64,000 bases of DNA, taken from contig NZ_BOMB01000040.1 in assembly GCF_016861975.1 (NCBI RefSeq), positions 1 to 64,000 of the forward strand, written 5' to 3'. Shown here piece by piece: positions 40,617 to 48,898 of this stretch (positions are counted from its first letter, which is position 1; every line of letters begins with the position of its first letter). The notes below the pieces were generated by a model. That model searched no databases. It worked only from the letters and a program-made list of their open reading frames with translations, and had not been told where the DNA came from. Source of the DNA: Actinocatenispora rupis (GTDB lineage: Bacteria > Actinomycetota > Actinomycetes > Mycobacteriales > Micromonosporaceae). The position numbers and the translations under genes were made by a program.

Positions 40617-42770
40617 TCAGCCGGTCGTCACATCCGGCGTCTCGTCCGGCTTGGCGCCGTCGATGAGCGCCAGTACGGACTTCCCGTACAGGCCGAGCTT
40701 GCGGGCGCCGATCCCGGGGATCTCGACGAGCCGTTCCGCGGAGTCGGGCCGGCGCTCGGCGAGGGCGGCCAGCGTCGCGTCCGTGAACACCACGTACGCG
40801 GGGACCTTCTGCTCGCCGGCGACGCGCCCGCGCCACGTACGGAGGCGCTCGTAGAGTTCCTCGTCGATGTCGGAGGGGCACTCGGCGCAGCGGCCCAGCT
40901 TGCGGTCCGCGGCGGCGGTCAGCGTGGCGCCGCAGACCCGGCACGACAGCACCGTCGTACGCCGGCGGCGGGGTGCGGCGGGCTCGGCGGAGCGCGCGGG
41001 TGTGCCGGTGGTACCGGTCGCGCCGCGGCCAGGGGTGGGCAGGAAGCGGGACGGCCGCCGCGGGCGTCCACCCGGTGAGCGCGCCTCCGGCCAGGACAGC
41101 CAGAGCTGTTCGCGCGCGCGGGTGATCCCGACGTACAGCAGGCGGCGCTCCTCCTCGACCTGCTCGTCGGTCCGGGCGAACGTGACGGGCAGGTTGCCCT
41201 CCACCAGCCCGACCAGGAACACCACGTCCCACTCCAGGCCCTTGGCGGAGTGCAGCGACGCGAGGGTCACCCCCTCCACCGTCGGTACGTGCTGGGCGGC
41301 GGCGCGGCGCACCAGCTCGCCGTGGAAGTCCAGCAGGGCGTCCGCCGCGGTCGGCTCGCCGCCGTCGTCCTCGCGCGGCGCGGGCGTGTGGTCGCGGGCC
41401 AGCCGGACCAGCGCGGCCAGCGCCTCCCACCGCTCCCGTTGCGCCCCGCCGGCCGGCGGCGAGTCGGGTGCCCAGCCGGTCGCGGCGAGCGCCTCGGCGA
41501 CCGCGGTCGGCAGCGGCGTATCGGGTTCGACGGCACGGGACGCGGAGCGGATGGCGACCATCGCCTGGCGTACCTCGGGGCGTTCGAAGAACCGGGCTGC
41601 ACCCTGCACCGTGTACGGGACGGCGGCGTCGGCCAGCGCCTCCTCGTACGCGGCGGACTGGGCGTTGGTGCGGAACAGGACGGCGATCTCGCGGGGCGGC
41701 ACCCCGGCGGCGACGAGCTCGGCGCAACGGGTGGCGACCGCCGCGGCCTCGGCCGGCTCGTCCGGGAACGCGCGGACCGTCGGCGCCGGCCCCGCCGGAC
41801 GCTGCCCCGTGAGTTCGAGCCGGAGCTTCGCCTGCGCGCCGCGGGCCCGCGCGATGACCTGGTTGGCCAGCCCCACCACCTGCGGCGTCGAGCGGTAGTC
41901 GCGGACCAGCCGCACCACCACGGCCCCCGGGTACCGCCGGGGGAAGCCGATCAGGTGGTCGGCGGACGCGCCGGTGAACGAGTAGATCGTCTGGCTGGCG
42001 TCGCCGACCACGGTCAGGTCGTCGCGGCCGCCGAGCCACGCCGCCAGCAACCGCTGCTGCACCGGGTTCACGTCCTGGTACTCGTCGACCACGAAGTGCC
42101 GGTACTGCGAGCGGACCTGCTCGGCCACGTCCGGGTGCTCCTCGATCGCCCACACCGCCGAGCGCAGCAGGTCCTCGAAGTCGATCGTGCCGGCGGCGCG
42201 CTTGAGCCGCTCGTACTCCTGGTAGACGAGGACCATGTCCTCCGGGCTGACGGGGATCTCCCGGCCGGCGCGGGCCGCGGCCGCCGGGTACGCCTCCGGC
42301 TCGACCAGGCTCGCCTTGGCCCACTCGATCTCGCCGGCCAGGTCGCGACCGAGGGTCTTGTCCGGGTGCAGCCGGGCGCGGGCGGCGGCCAGCCCGACCA
42401 GCCGGCCCTTGCTGCTCATCACCTCGGGCAGCTCCCGCCCGCCGAGCAGCCGCGGCGCGAAGAACCGGAGCTGGCGCAGCGCCGCCGCGTGGAACGTGCG
42501 CGCCTGTACGCCGCCGGCACCGAGCGCGCGGAGCCGGTCGCGCATCTCGCCGGCGGCCCGCGCCGTGAACGTCACCGCGAGTACGTGCTGGGGCTTGACC
42601 TGCCCGCCGAGCACCCGGTACGCGATGCGGTGGGTGATCGCGCGGGTCTTGCCCGTGCCGGCACCGGCGAGGATGCAGACCGGTCCGGCGGGCGCGGTCA
42701 CCGCCGCGCGCTGCTCCGCGTCCAGTCCGTGCAGCGCCTTCGACGGGTCGCCGCCGTCACCCTCCGGCAC
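40617..42770 (-). CDS. uvrD2: ATP-dependent DNA helicase UvrD2
   Basis: 717 residues. SF1A helicase: Walker A GAGTGKT at 36-42, FTARAAGEMRDRL (motif Ia), VVDEYQDVNPVQQ (motif II), GDASQTIYSFTGA (III), VRLVRDYRSTPQV (IV), LHSAKGLEWDVVFLVG (V) and RRLLYVGITRAREQL (VI). The C terminus has the four-cysteine module CRVC...CAEC that marks UvrD2 and an HRDC domain (YERLRTWRGRVAGEQKVPAY onward). 3'-5' unwinding in DNA repair. Gene order with whiB7 and a mycoredoxin is conserved with mycobacteria. GTG start; no strong ribosome site. Confidence 0.93.
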   Translation of the reverse strand: MPEGDGGDPSKALHGLDAEQRAAVTAPAGPVCILAGAGTGKTRAITHRIAYRVLGGQVKPQHVLAVTFTARAAGEMRDRLRALGAGGVQARTFHAAALRQLRFFAPRLLGGRELPEVMSSKGRLVGLAAARARLHPDKTLGRDLAGEIEWAKASLVEPEAYPAAAARAGREIPVSPEDMVLVYQEYERLKRAAGTIDFEDLLRSAVWAIEEHPDVAEQVRSQYRHFVVDEYQDVNPVQQRLLAAWLGGRDDLTVVGDASQTIYSFTGASADHLIGFPRRYPGAVVVRLVRDYRSTPQVVGLANQVIARARGAQAKLRLELTGQRPAGPAPTVRAFPDEPAEAAAVATRCAELVAAGVPPREIAVLFRTNAQSAAYEEALADAAVPYTVQGAARFFERPEVRQAMVAIRSASRAVEPDTPLPTAVAEALAATGWAPDSPPAGGAQRERWEALAALVRLARDHTPAPREDDGGEPTAADALLDFHGELVRRAAAQHVPTVEGVTLASLHSAKGLEWDVVFLVGLVEGNLPVTFARTDEQVEEERRLLYVGITRAREQLWLSWPEARSPGGRPRRPSRFLPTPGRGATGTTGTPARSAEPAAPRRRRTTVLSCRVCGATLTAAADRKLGRCAECPSDIDEELYERLRTWRGRVAGEQKVPAYVVFTDATLAALAERRPDSAERLVEIPGIGARKLGLYGKSVLALIDGAKPDETPDVTTG

Positions 42771-42889
42771 GTCCGCGCCTCCCCCTCTGAGGTGTCTGCC
42801 ACAACGGGATGTTCCCCGGCTGGTACGACGTTATCTCCAACAGGCGCCCATCCCCGGCGCGACGGCGACCCTTCGAGGAGGCTCCCCCG

Positions 42890-43150
42890 ATGAGCGGTAC
42901 GGACCAGTCCGTCACGATGTACTCCACCCCCTGGTGTGGCTACTGCCGCCGGCTCAAGGCGCAGTTCGACCGCGAGAACATCGCGTACACCGTGGTGGAC
43001 ATCGAGCAGGATCCGAAGGCCGCGGAGTACGTGATGAGCGTCAACGGCGGCAACCAGACGGTTCCGACGATCGAGTTCGCGGACGGTTCGGCGCTCACCA
43101 ACCCGAGCATCGTGCAGGTGCGGGAGAAGCTCGGCTCGCTCGCCGCCTGA
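42890..43150 (+). CDS. mrx1: Mycoredoxin/glutaredoxin-like protein
   Basis: 86 residues. Glutaredoxin fold with active site CGYC at 16-19 (YSTPWCGYCRRLKAQF), as in mycoredoxin-1, and the cis-Pro region TVPTIEFADGS. Reduces mycothiol mixed disulfides in actinobacteria. GAGGAGG precedes ATG 42890; the longer open frame from 42809 has no support. Divergent from uvrD2, as in mycobacteria, with 119 bp between. Confidence 0.92.
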   Translation: MSGTDQSVTMYSTPWCGYCRRLKAQFDRENIAYTVVDIEQDPKAAEYVMSVNGGNQTVPTIEFADGSALTNPSIVQVREKLGSLAA

Positions 43151-43163
43151 CCGACCATCGCGT

Positions 43164-43190
43164 ACGCCCCCGGCCGAGTGCCGGGGGCGT
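43164..43190. terminator. Terminator between convergent genes
   Basis: ACGCCCCCGG (43164-43173) pairs perfectly with CCGGGGGCGT (43181-43190), 7-nt loop, between the mycoredoxin stop and the MFS stop at 43198. Confidence 0.75.
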
Positions 43191-43197
43191 CGCCGTG

Positions 43198-44448
43198 TCA
43201 CCCGACCGGGGCGTCGGCCTCCTTCTCCGCGGTGACCTCCGACAGCGGCCGCATCGTACGGATGCCCCTGGCGGTCAGGGCGACCACCGCGCCGACCGCG
43301 TACGCGGCGGTGAAGCCGAGGACCATCCCGGTCGCGCCGAGCTGCCGTACGAGCAGGCCGGCGGCGAGCGGCGCAAGCGCGGTCAGGCTCAGCACGGCGG
43401 TCATCAGCGCGCCGTTGACCCGCCCCAGCAGCCGGTCCGGCGTCACCGCGGCGAGGTACCCGAACAGCGTGGCGTTCGTGGCGGGCGAGACCAGTACCAG
43501 CACCGCCAGCGGTACGCCCGCGGCCGGGCTGGACGACAGCGGCAGGATCGCCGCCAGCAGCGGCATCCCGGCCAGGCAGAGGGTGTAGATCAGGATCGTG
43601 CCGCGGACCTTGCGGATCAGCGTGCCGGCGAGTATCGAGCCGATCAGCGCGCCGACCCCGATGGCGGTCTCGACCAGGCCGATCAGCGGCGGCGGCGTGC
43701 CGTTGCGCTGGAGCAGCAGGATCAGCCCGAAGATCGTGCCGTTGATGGCGAAGTTGATCCACGCGCCGATCATCAGCGTCGCCCGCAGGAACGAGTCGGT
43801 GAACAGGAACCGCAGCCCCTCCAACAGGTCCGACAGCGGCGACGTGGTCGGCTTCCCGGCCGCGCCCTGCTGGAACGGGCGGCGGATCGCGAGCAGCCCG
43901 GCCAGCGACAGCGCGTAGCTCACCGCGTCGGCAAGGAACGGCACCGCGCGGCCGGCCGCGTACAGCAGGCCGCCGAGGGGGCCGCCGGCCAGGCTGACCG
44001 CGGCGTTGCGGGCCTCGTTGCGGGCGACGGCGGCCGACACCTGCGCCAGCGGTACGAGGTTGCGCAGGGCGGCCGGCTCGGCGCTCTGGAACGCGGCGCT
44101 GCACGCCGCCTCCACGACGGCGACGGCCACGATCAGCGGCAGCGACGCGTGCCCGGACAGTACGGCGGCGCCGAGTACGACGAACGCGACCAGCCGTACG
44201 ACGTCGCAGCCGATCATCAGGCGACGCCGGTTCACCCGGTCGACGAGGACACCGGCCGGCAGCTGCAGCGCGGTGCGTACGACGAGGGCCGTGGTGCCGA
44301 CCGCGCCCGCCGCCACCGCCGACCCGGTCAGCGCCAGGATCAGCAGCGGGTACGCCAGCGACGTGATCGCGCTGCCGGTGTCGGACAGCGTCTGGCTGGC
44401 CCAGAGCAGGGTGAAGTCGCGGTTGCGCCACAGGCTGGGCGCGCTCAC
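43198..44448 (-). CDS. MFS drug exporter
   Basis: 416 residues from GTG 44448 (GTGA overlap with the ArsR-type gene). About 12 transmembrane helices; the LWRNRDFTLLWASQTLSDTG beginning and the loop LPAGVLVDRVNRRRLMIGCD match the EntS/enterobactin-exporter-like MFS group, which includes macrolide and other antibiotic pumps. Controlled with, and translated after, the winged-helix regulator. The longer open frame to 44880 is a shadow of that regulator gene. Confidence 0.9.
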   Translation of the reverse strand: MSAPSLWRNRDFTLLWASQTLSDTGSAITSLAYPLLILALTGSAVAAGAVGTTALVVRTALQLPAGVLVDRVNRRRLMIGCDVVRLVAFVVLGAAVLSGHASLPLIVAVAVVEAACSAAFQSAEPAALRNLVPLAQVSAAVARNEARNAAVSLAGGPLGGLLYAAGRAVPFLADAVSYALSLAGLLAIRRPFQQGAAGKPTTSPLSDLLEGLRFLFTDSFLRATLMIGAWINFAINGTIFGLILLLQRNGTPPPLIGLVETAIGVGALIGSILAGTLIRKVRGTILIYTLCLAGMPLLAAILPLSSSPAAGVPLAVLVLVSPATNATLFGYLAAVTPDRLLGRVNGALMTAVLSLTALAPLAAGLLVRQLGATGMVLGFTAAYAVGAVVALTARGIRTMRPLSEVTAEKEADAPVG

Positions 44449-45065
44449 GGTCTGTCCTCCGACCAGGGCCGGGCCGGGATCCCCCACGCCACGAACCGGA
44501 CCGGGCGCGCGCCGTCCGGCCGGGTCGACGGGTCGGTGAAGCGCTCGCCGCCGCGTACCCGGCGGGTGATCAGCGCGACGATCTCGTCGCTCAGCTCGCG
44601 CAGTTCCTCGGGCGTGACCCAGAGGAACGACTGGTCGAAGAAGGCCGCGTCGTACCAGTCCTGCGGCTCGGACTCCTTGCGCCGCTGGTACGCGGTGTGC
44701 TCGTCGAACTCGCGCTGGTAGGTCTGGTCGGCCATCGTCTCCCGGGCGGCCGCCACCTCGCCCTCGGCGCGCTCGCCCCAACTGCGCTGTTCCAGTACGG
44801 GTTTCCAGGGGCGCTGCCGGCCCGTACCGCCGCCGGCCTCCTCGACGTAGCCGTACTTCTGGAGCTGCCGGAGGTGCCACGAGCAGTTGGCGGGGCTCTC
44901 CCCGACGCGCTCGGACAGCTGGCTCGCGGTGAGCGCGCCGTCCAGGAACAGTTCCTCCAGGATCCGCACCCGCAGCGGGTGGGCGATCGCCCGCAGCTCG
45001 CGCGGATCGCGCAGGTACCGGTGCGGAAGCGCGCCGCCGCGGTCCCCCGACTCGTCCTCGGCCAT
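44445..45065 (-). CDS. ArsR-type winged-helix regulator of MFS gene
   Basis: 206 residues. HTH: LRAIAHPLRVRILEELFLDG then LTASQLSERVGESPANCSWHLRQLQKYGYV (about 22-75). The C-terminal half is acidic and aromatic (QDWYDAAFFDQSFLWVTPEE), probably a dimer and ligand-binding part. No metal-binding cysteine pair, so it is not a metal sensor. Just upstream is the perfect palindrome CTCTTTC-GAAAGAG (45078-45091), likely its operator. Stop overlaps the exporter start. Confidence 0.88.
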   Translation of the reverse strand: MAEDESGDRGGALPHRYLRDPRELRAIAHPLRVRILEELFLDGALTASQLSERVGESPANCSWHLRQLQKYGYVEEAGGGTGRQRPWKPVLEQRSWGERAEGEVAAARETMADQTYQREFDEHTAYQRRKESEPQDWYDAAFFDQSFLWVTPEELRELSDEIVALITRRVRGGERFTDPSTRPDGARPVRFVAWGIPARPWSEDRP

Positions 45066-45074
45066 GCGTGGAAA

Positions 45075-45542
45075 CTACTCTTTCGAAAGAGACCCTTCAA
45101 CCCCTTCCTCGTACCGCCGGAGGGTGTCGAGGAACGTCCGGCGTTCGGCCGGGCTGAGCGGGCGCAGCGCGTGCCGCCAGGCCGTGGCGCCGACCGCGAG
45201 CCAGTCGTCGATCGCGGCACGGTGCCGGGCGGCGATGCTGACGATGATGCGGCGGCGGTCCGCCGTGTCCTCGCGGCGGTCGAGGATGCCCTGCCGGTTC
45301 AGGTCGCCGACCATCAGGCTCACCGTTGCCGGCGCGACCTCCAGCCGCTTCGCCAGTTCGCTGACGGGCATCTCGCCGTCGAGCAGCAGCAGCGACAGCA
45401 GCGTCAGGTGCCGCGGCGCGAGCGTGAACGACGCCAGCGCGGCCGGTACCCGGATCCGCTTGGCCCGGCCGACCAGTCGCGGCATCAGCAGCAGCATCTC
45501 GCGTACGCCGTCGTCGACGCTCACGCCGTTCCGAGTTGACAT
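45075..45542 (-). CDS. MarR-family regulator
   Basis: 155 residues. FTLAPRHLTLLSLLLLDGEMPVSELAKRLEVAPATVSLMVGDL (in parts) is the MarR winged helix, and LDRREDTADRRRIIVSI the wing. ATG 45542 has GGAGAGAG upstream. The ArsR-type gene begins 9 bp after its stop, so the regulator pair and exporter probably form one transcription unit. Four GCAAA/TTTGC half-sites (45553-45583) precede it. Its last five codons (SLSKE) encode the palindrome that is the probable ArsR-type operator. Confidence 0.9.
   Translation of the reverse strand: MSTRNGVSVDDGVREMLLLMPRLVGRAKRIRVPAALASFTLAPRHLTLLSLLLLDGEMPVSELAKRLEVAPATVSLMVGDLNRQGILDRREDTADRRRIIVSIAARHRAAIDDWLAVGATAWRHALRPLSPAERRTFLDTLRRYEEGVEGSLSKE
45078..45091. 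promoter_or_regulatory. Perfect 14-bp palindrome CTCTTTCGAAAGAG
   Basis: Lies in the last codons of the MarR gene and 13 bp upstream of the ArsR-type start. Symmetry, position and AT content compared with the neighbourhood suggest an operator for the ArsR-type regulator. Confidence 0.55.
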
Positions 45543-45552
45543 GGCTCTCTCC

Positions 45553-45583
45553 GCAAACTAGCTTTGCTTGCAAATACATTTGC
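45553..45583. promoter_or_regulatory. Four-half-site operator of the MarR gene
   Basis: GCAAA (45553), TTTGC (45563), GCAAA (45570), TTTGC (45579) with 5, 2 and 4 nt between, forming overlapping inverted repeats; the central TTTGCTTGCAAA is a 12-bp palindrome. On the minus strand TAGTTT (45561-45556) could be the -10, so binding would block the promoter. 45584-45767 otherwise shows no gene. Confidence 0.6.
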
Positions 45584-45767
45584 TTCTCAAGGTGTTTCCA
45601 CACTAGGCGTGTCTGCACACGTTCGGTCGAGCGAGCCGGAGTCCGTTCGTTGTCTCGCTAGCCGCGAACGGGCTCGGTGCAGCCGGCCTGCAACCCCGGA
45701 CCGGTGTCCCACCAAGGGATTCCGGCCCGCGGAGGGCGCGCGACGTGGGCGACGGCAAGGAGGCGGG

Positions 45768-46583
45768 ATGGCCGACGCGGCCGAGTTCAACCGCGGCGTG
45801 ATCGCGGAGTTCCGGGCGAACGGGGGGCGCGTCGGCGGCATGTTCGCCGGCGCCGACCTGCTGCTGCTCACCACCACCGGCGCCCGCACCGGGCGTACGG
45901 TCACCAGCCCCGTCGGGTACCTCGCGGACGGCCCGCGGCTGCTCGCGTTCGCCTCCAACGCCGGCGGCGACACGCATCCAGGCTGGTACCACAACCTGCT
46001 CGCGCAGCCGGAGGTCACCGTCGAGGTAGGCACCGAGCGGTACCCGGCGGTCGCCGTACCGTTGCGCGGGGCCGAACGCGACCGGTGGTACGCGGCGCAG
46101 GGCGAGCGGATCCCGGCGTACGCGGAGTATCAGCGGCGCACGGCGCGGCGGATCCCGGTCGTCGCGCTCTACCGGGTCGACAGCGAGCGGGGCCGCGCCG
46201 TCGCCCTCCACCTGGTACGCGTGCACGCGGCGCTGCGTGCCCAGCTCGCCGCGGCCGTCGACGGCGGCGCACCGGTGGACGAGCTGGCGGCGCACTGCCT
46301 GTCGTTCTGCGGCGCGCTCGGCGAACACCACGGCGCCGAGGACGCGACGTTTCCCCGGCTCGCCGCCGCGATCGACGGCCTCGCCCCCGTACTCGACACG
46401 CTGCGTGCCGAGCACCGCGAGGTGGCCGCCGCCCTCGCCGACGTACGGAAGCTCGCGGCGGGCGGGGACGCGGCGGCGGCGCTCGCGCGTACCGCGGGAC
46501 TCGGGGTGGAACTCGACGAGCACTTCGGCCGGGAGGAGCGGGAACTGTTCCCGCGCCTCACTTCCCTGCCAGCCAACTGGTGA
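45768..46583 (+). CDS. Deazaflavin-dependent nitroreductase fused to hemerythrin domain
   Basis: 271 residues from ATG 45768, with AGGAGG upstream. Residues 1-140 are a DDN/F420H2-dependent oxidoreductase: EFNRGVIAEFRANGGRVGG, LLLTTTGARTGRTVTSPVGY, ASNAGGDTHPGWYHNLLAQP, EVTVEVG. Residues 145-271 form a four-helix hemerythrin HHE domain with HxxxxH-type ligands: CLSFCGALGEHHGAEDATFP, EHREVAAAL and ELDEHFGREERELFPRL. The first domain would use F420 to reduce a quinone-like or nitro substrate; the second binds a di-iron or O2/NO-sensing centre. The last 26 nt overlap the 3' end of nudC. Confidence 0.88.
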   Translation: MADAAEFNRGVIAEFRANGGRVGGMFAGADLLLLTTTGARTGRTVTSPVGYLADGPRLLAFASNAGGDTHPGWYHNLLAQPEVTVEVGTERYPAVAVPLRGAERDRWYAAQGERIPAYAEYQRRTARRIPVVALYRVDSERGRAVALHLVRVHAALRAQLAAAVDGGAPVDELAAHCLSFCGALGEHHGAEDATFPRLAAAIDGLAPVLDTLRAEHREVAAALADVRKLAAGGDAAAALARTAGLGVELDEHFGREERELFPRLTSLPANW

Positions 46584-47442
46584 TCAGGAAGTACGCCACG
46601 GAGGTCTGGAACGGCAGCGCCGGGCCGGCCGGCGTGCCGAAGTCGGCGCGGCGGAACCAGCGGGCGTCCTCGATCTCCACGCCGTCCACGGTGACCGGGT
46701 CGGCCGGATCCCCGAACGCCGTGTACGCCAGCATCAGCGAGCGCGGGAACGGCCACGGTTGGCTTGTCACGTAACGGATGTCGCGGACGGCGAGGCCGAC
46801 CTCCTCGGCCACCTCGCGGGCCACCGCCGCCTCCACCGACTCGCCCGGCTCGACGTACCCGGCGAGGCACGAGTACCGGTTGGCGGGCCACTCGGGCTTG
46901 TGCGCGAGCAGGCAACGCCCCTCCGGCCCCGGTACGCCGTCGTGCACCAGCGCGATCATCGCCGGATCGGTGCGCGGCCACAGGGTGCGACCGGTACCGG
47001 CGACGCGGGTCCAGCCGGCCTCCGCGGTCACCGTCGGCTCCCCCGTACGCGGGTGGAAACGGCTGTCGGTGTGCCAGTTCGCCAGCGCGACGGCGGTCGT
47101 GAACAGGTCCACGTCCGCCTCGGTGAGCAGGTGCCCGGTCGTACGCAGGGAGACGGCGCGGGTGTCCGGCAGCTCCGGAAGCGGTGCGGCGACGGCGAAC
47201 CAGGGCGTCTCGTCGACGTCCACGCCGAGGAACAGCCGGTCACCGTCCGGCGCCGCCGCCCCGTCCAGGTACGCCAGGCGCGGCGGGTCGCCCAGCACCA
47301 GCGCCCGGTCGCCCTCGACGACCAGCACCCGGCCGCGCTCCCACGCCTCCGCCAGCCAGACCTGGTCCGTACGCCGGTGGCCCGCGCGGTCGACCGCCCC
47401 GTGGTACAGCCGGGTGGTCACCTCGGTCGTCCCGCACGACAT
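46558..47442 (-). CDS. nudC: NADH pyrophosphatase (NudC-type Nudix hydrolase)
   Basis: 294 residues. Nudix box GYVEPGESVEAAVAREVAEE (about 198-217, with REVAEEVG) followed by the NudC specificity motif SQPWPFPRSLM. Cleaves NAD(H) to NMN and AMP, and in E. coli de-caps NAD-RNA. The zinc-ribbon cysteines of E. coli NudC are missing: the segment reads ANWHTDSRFHPRTGEPTVT and ends without the second CxxC. Loss of this site is known in some actinobacterial NudC proteins. Its 3' end overlaps the converging fusion gene by 26 bp. In mycobacteria nudC also lies near uvrD2. Confidence 0.9.
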   Translation of the reverse strand: MSCGTTEVTTRLYHGAVDRAGHRRTDQVWLAEAWERGRVLVVEGDRALVLGDPPRLAYLDGAAAPDGDRLFLGVDVDETPWFAVAAPLPELPDTRAVSLRTTGHLLTEADVDLFTTAVALANWHTDSRFHPRTGEPTVTAEAGWTRVAGTGRTLWPRTDPAMIALVHDGVPGPEGRCLLAHKPEWPANRYSCLAGYVEPGESVEAAVAREVAEEVGLAVRDIRYVTSQPWPFPRSLMLAYTAFGDPADPVTVDGVEIEDARWFRRADFGTPAGPALPFQTSVAYFLITSWLAGK

Positions 47443-47508
47443 GTGTGTTCCCCCTGTTCCGCGGGTCGGGCCCGCCCCGTCCGGCTCAACGAGACGGACC
47501 CGCCCACG

Positions 47509-48840
47509 TCACTCTCCGTGCCCGTTCTCGGCCCGTGTCACCGGGAAAAGACGGGTCAGCGACGGCTCGATCACCGATGCGTCACCGAGCACCACGGTGG
47601 CCGCGTTCGCCGGGGCGAAATAGCGCTCCGCGACCTCGGTGACCGCTTCGACACTGGCGGCGGCCATCCGCTCGGCGTGCCCGGTCAGCCAGTCCAGCCG
47701 CAGCCCCGATCCGGACAGCGAGGACATCAGCCCGGCGAGGCCGGACTGGGTCGCCAGGCTGAGCTGCAACGTGCCCACCCCGTACTGCCGGGCCTGCTCC
47801 AGCTCGTCCACGCCGACCGGCGTGGACACCAGCCGCCCCAGCTCGTACCAGGTCTCGACGAGGGCCGGTGCGGTCACCTCGGTCGCCACGTCGGCGGACA
47901 CCACGACCGACGAACCCGCCGCCGAGTGCTCGATCGACGACCGCGGCGAGTACGTGTAGCCCTTGGCCTCGCGGATGTTCTCCACCAGCCGGGACGAGAA
48001 GTAGCCGCCGTAGATGAGGTTCGCGAGCTGGAGCGCGGAGTGGTCCGGGTGCGTGCGGCCGACCGCGCCGAGCCCGATCCGCAGCGACGACTGCACCGAA
48101 CCGGGCCGGTCGGCGAGCGTCACCGGGCCGGGCTCGATCCCCGGTACGGCCGGCAGTTCGACGCTCTTGCCGCCGCCGTTCCAGGTGGACAGCGCGGCCT
48201 CGGCGGCGTCCAGCGCCTTCGCCGGCGGTACGTCACCGACGATGACCAGGATCGCGCCGGCCGGGTGCACCCGCTCGGCGTGCAGCGACCGCAACGCGGC
48301 CGGCCGTACGGCGGCGAGCTGCTCCGGCTCGGCGGTCTGCCGCGCGTACGGGTGGCGGCCGTACATCCGGTGGTTGAGCGCCGCGCGCGCCAGGTACGCC
48401 GGCTGGGTCTTGGCCACCCGGACCTGGTCGGCGAGCCGGTCCCGCTCCGCCGCGACCTCACCCGACGGGTACGTCGCGTCGGAGAGCACCAGGCCGAGCA
48501 GGTCCAGCAGCCGGCCCAGGCCGGACGACAGCGCGTTCCCGCCCAGCAGCAACCGGTCCGGGTCGACCGCCGCGGTCAGGCCGCCGCCGATCCGCTGCAG
48601 CTCGGTGGACAGCTCCACATTGGACAGTTCGGACGTGCCGGACAGCATGGTCTCGGCCAGCACCATCCCGCGCGCCACGTTCGTCCGGGCGAACGGCACG
48701 CGCAACCGCACCTCGACCAGCGGTACGGCCGGGCGACGCGCGGCGATCACGGTCAACCCGTTGGCCAGCGTGCGCTCGGCGGTCTTCGGCAGCTTCAGCT
48801 TCCGCGCCGCCGCGAGCGCCGGTACCTCCCGCAGCGTCAT
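47509..48840 (-). CDS. M16-family peptidase, inactive partner subunit
   Basis: 443 residues. M16 fold (TLANGLTVIAARRPAVPLVEVRLRVPFAR) without the HxxEH zinc motif: the corresponding segment is ARGMVLAETMLSGTSE. It keeps the Arg/Tyr pair of the non-catalytic subunit in NIREAKGYTYSPRSSIE. Together with the upstream active subunit it should form the two-chain clam-shell found in bacterial M16B peptidases. Encoded 58 bp downstream of the active subunit on the same strand. Confidence 0.9.
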   Translation of the reverse strand: MTLREVPALAAARKLKLPKTAERTLANGLTVIAARRPAVPLVEVRLRVPFARTNVARGMVLAETMLSGTSELSNVELSTELQRIGGGLTAAVDPDRLLLGGNALSSGLGRLLDLLGLVLSDATYPSGEVAAERDRLADQVRVAKTQPAYLARAALNHRMYGRHPYARQTAEPEQLAAVRPAALRSLHAERVHPAGAILVIVGDVPPAKALDAAEAALSTWNGGGKSVELPAVPGIEPGPVTLADRPGSVQSSLRIGLGAVGRTHPDHSALQLANLIYGGYFSSRLVENIREAKGYTYSPRSSIEHSAAGSSVVVSADVATEVTAPALVETWYELGRLVSTPVGVDELEQARQYGVGTLQLSLATQSGLAGLMSSLSGSGLRLDWLTGHAERMAAASVEAVTEVAERYFAPANAATVVLGDASVIEPSLTRLFPVTRAENGHGE

Positions 48841-48898
48841 GCCGCACTCCCATCGATCCGTGCCCCGCCACCGACCTGCCGCAGCCTCCGGTCCGCGC

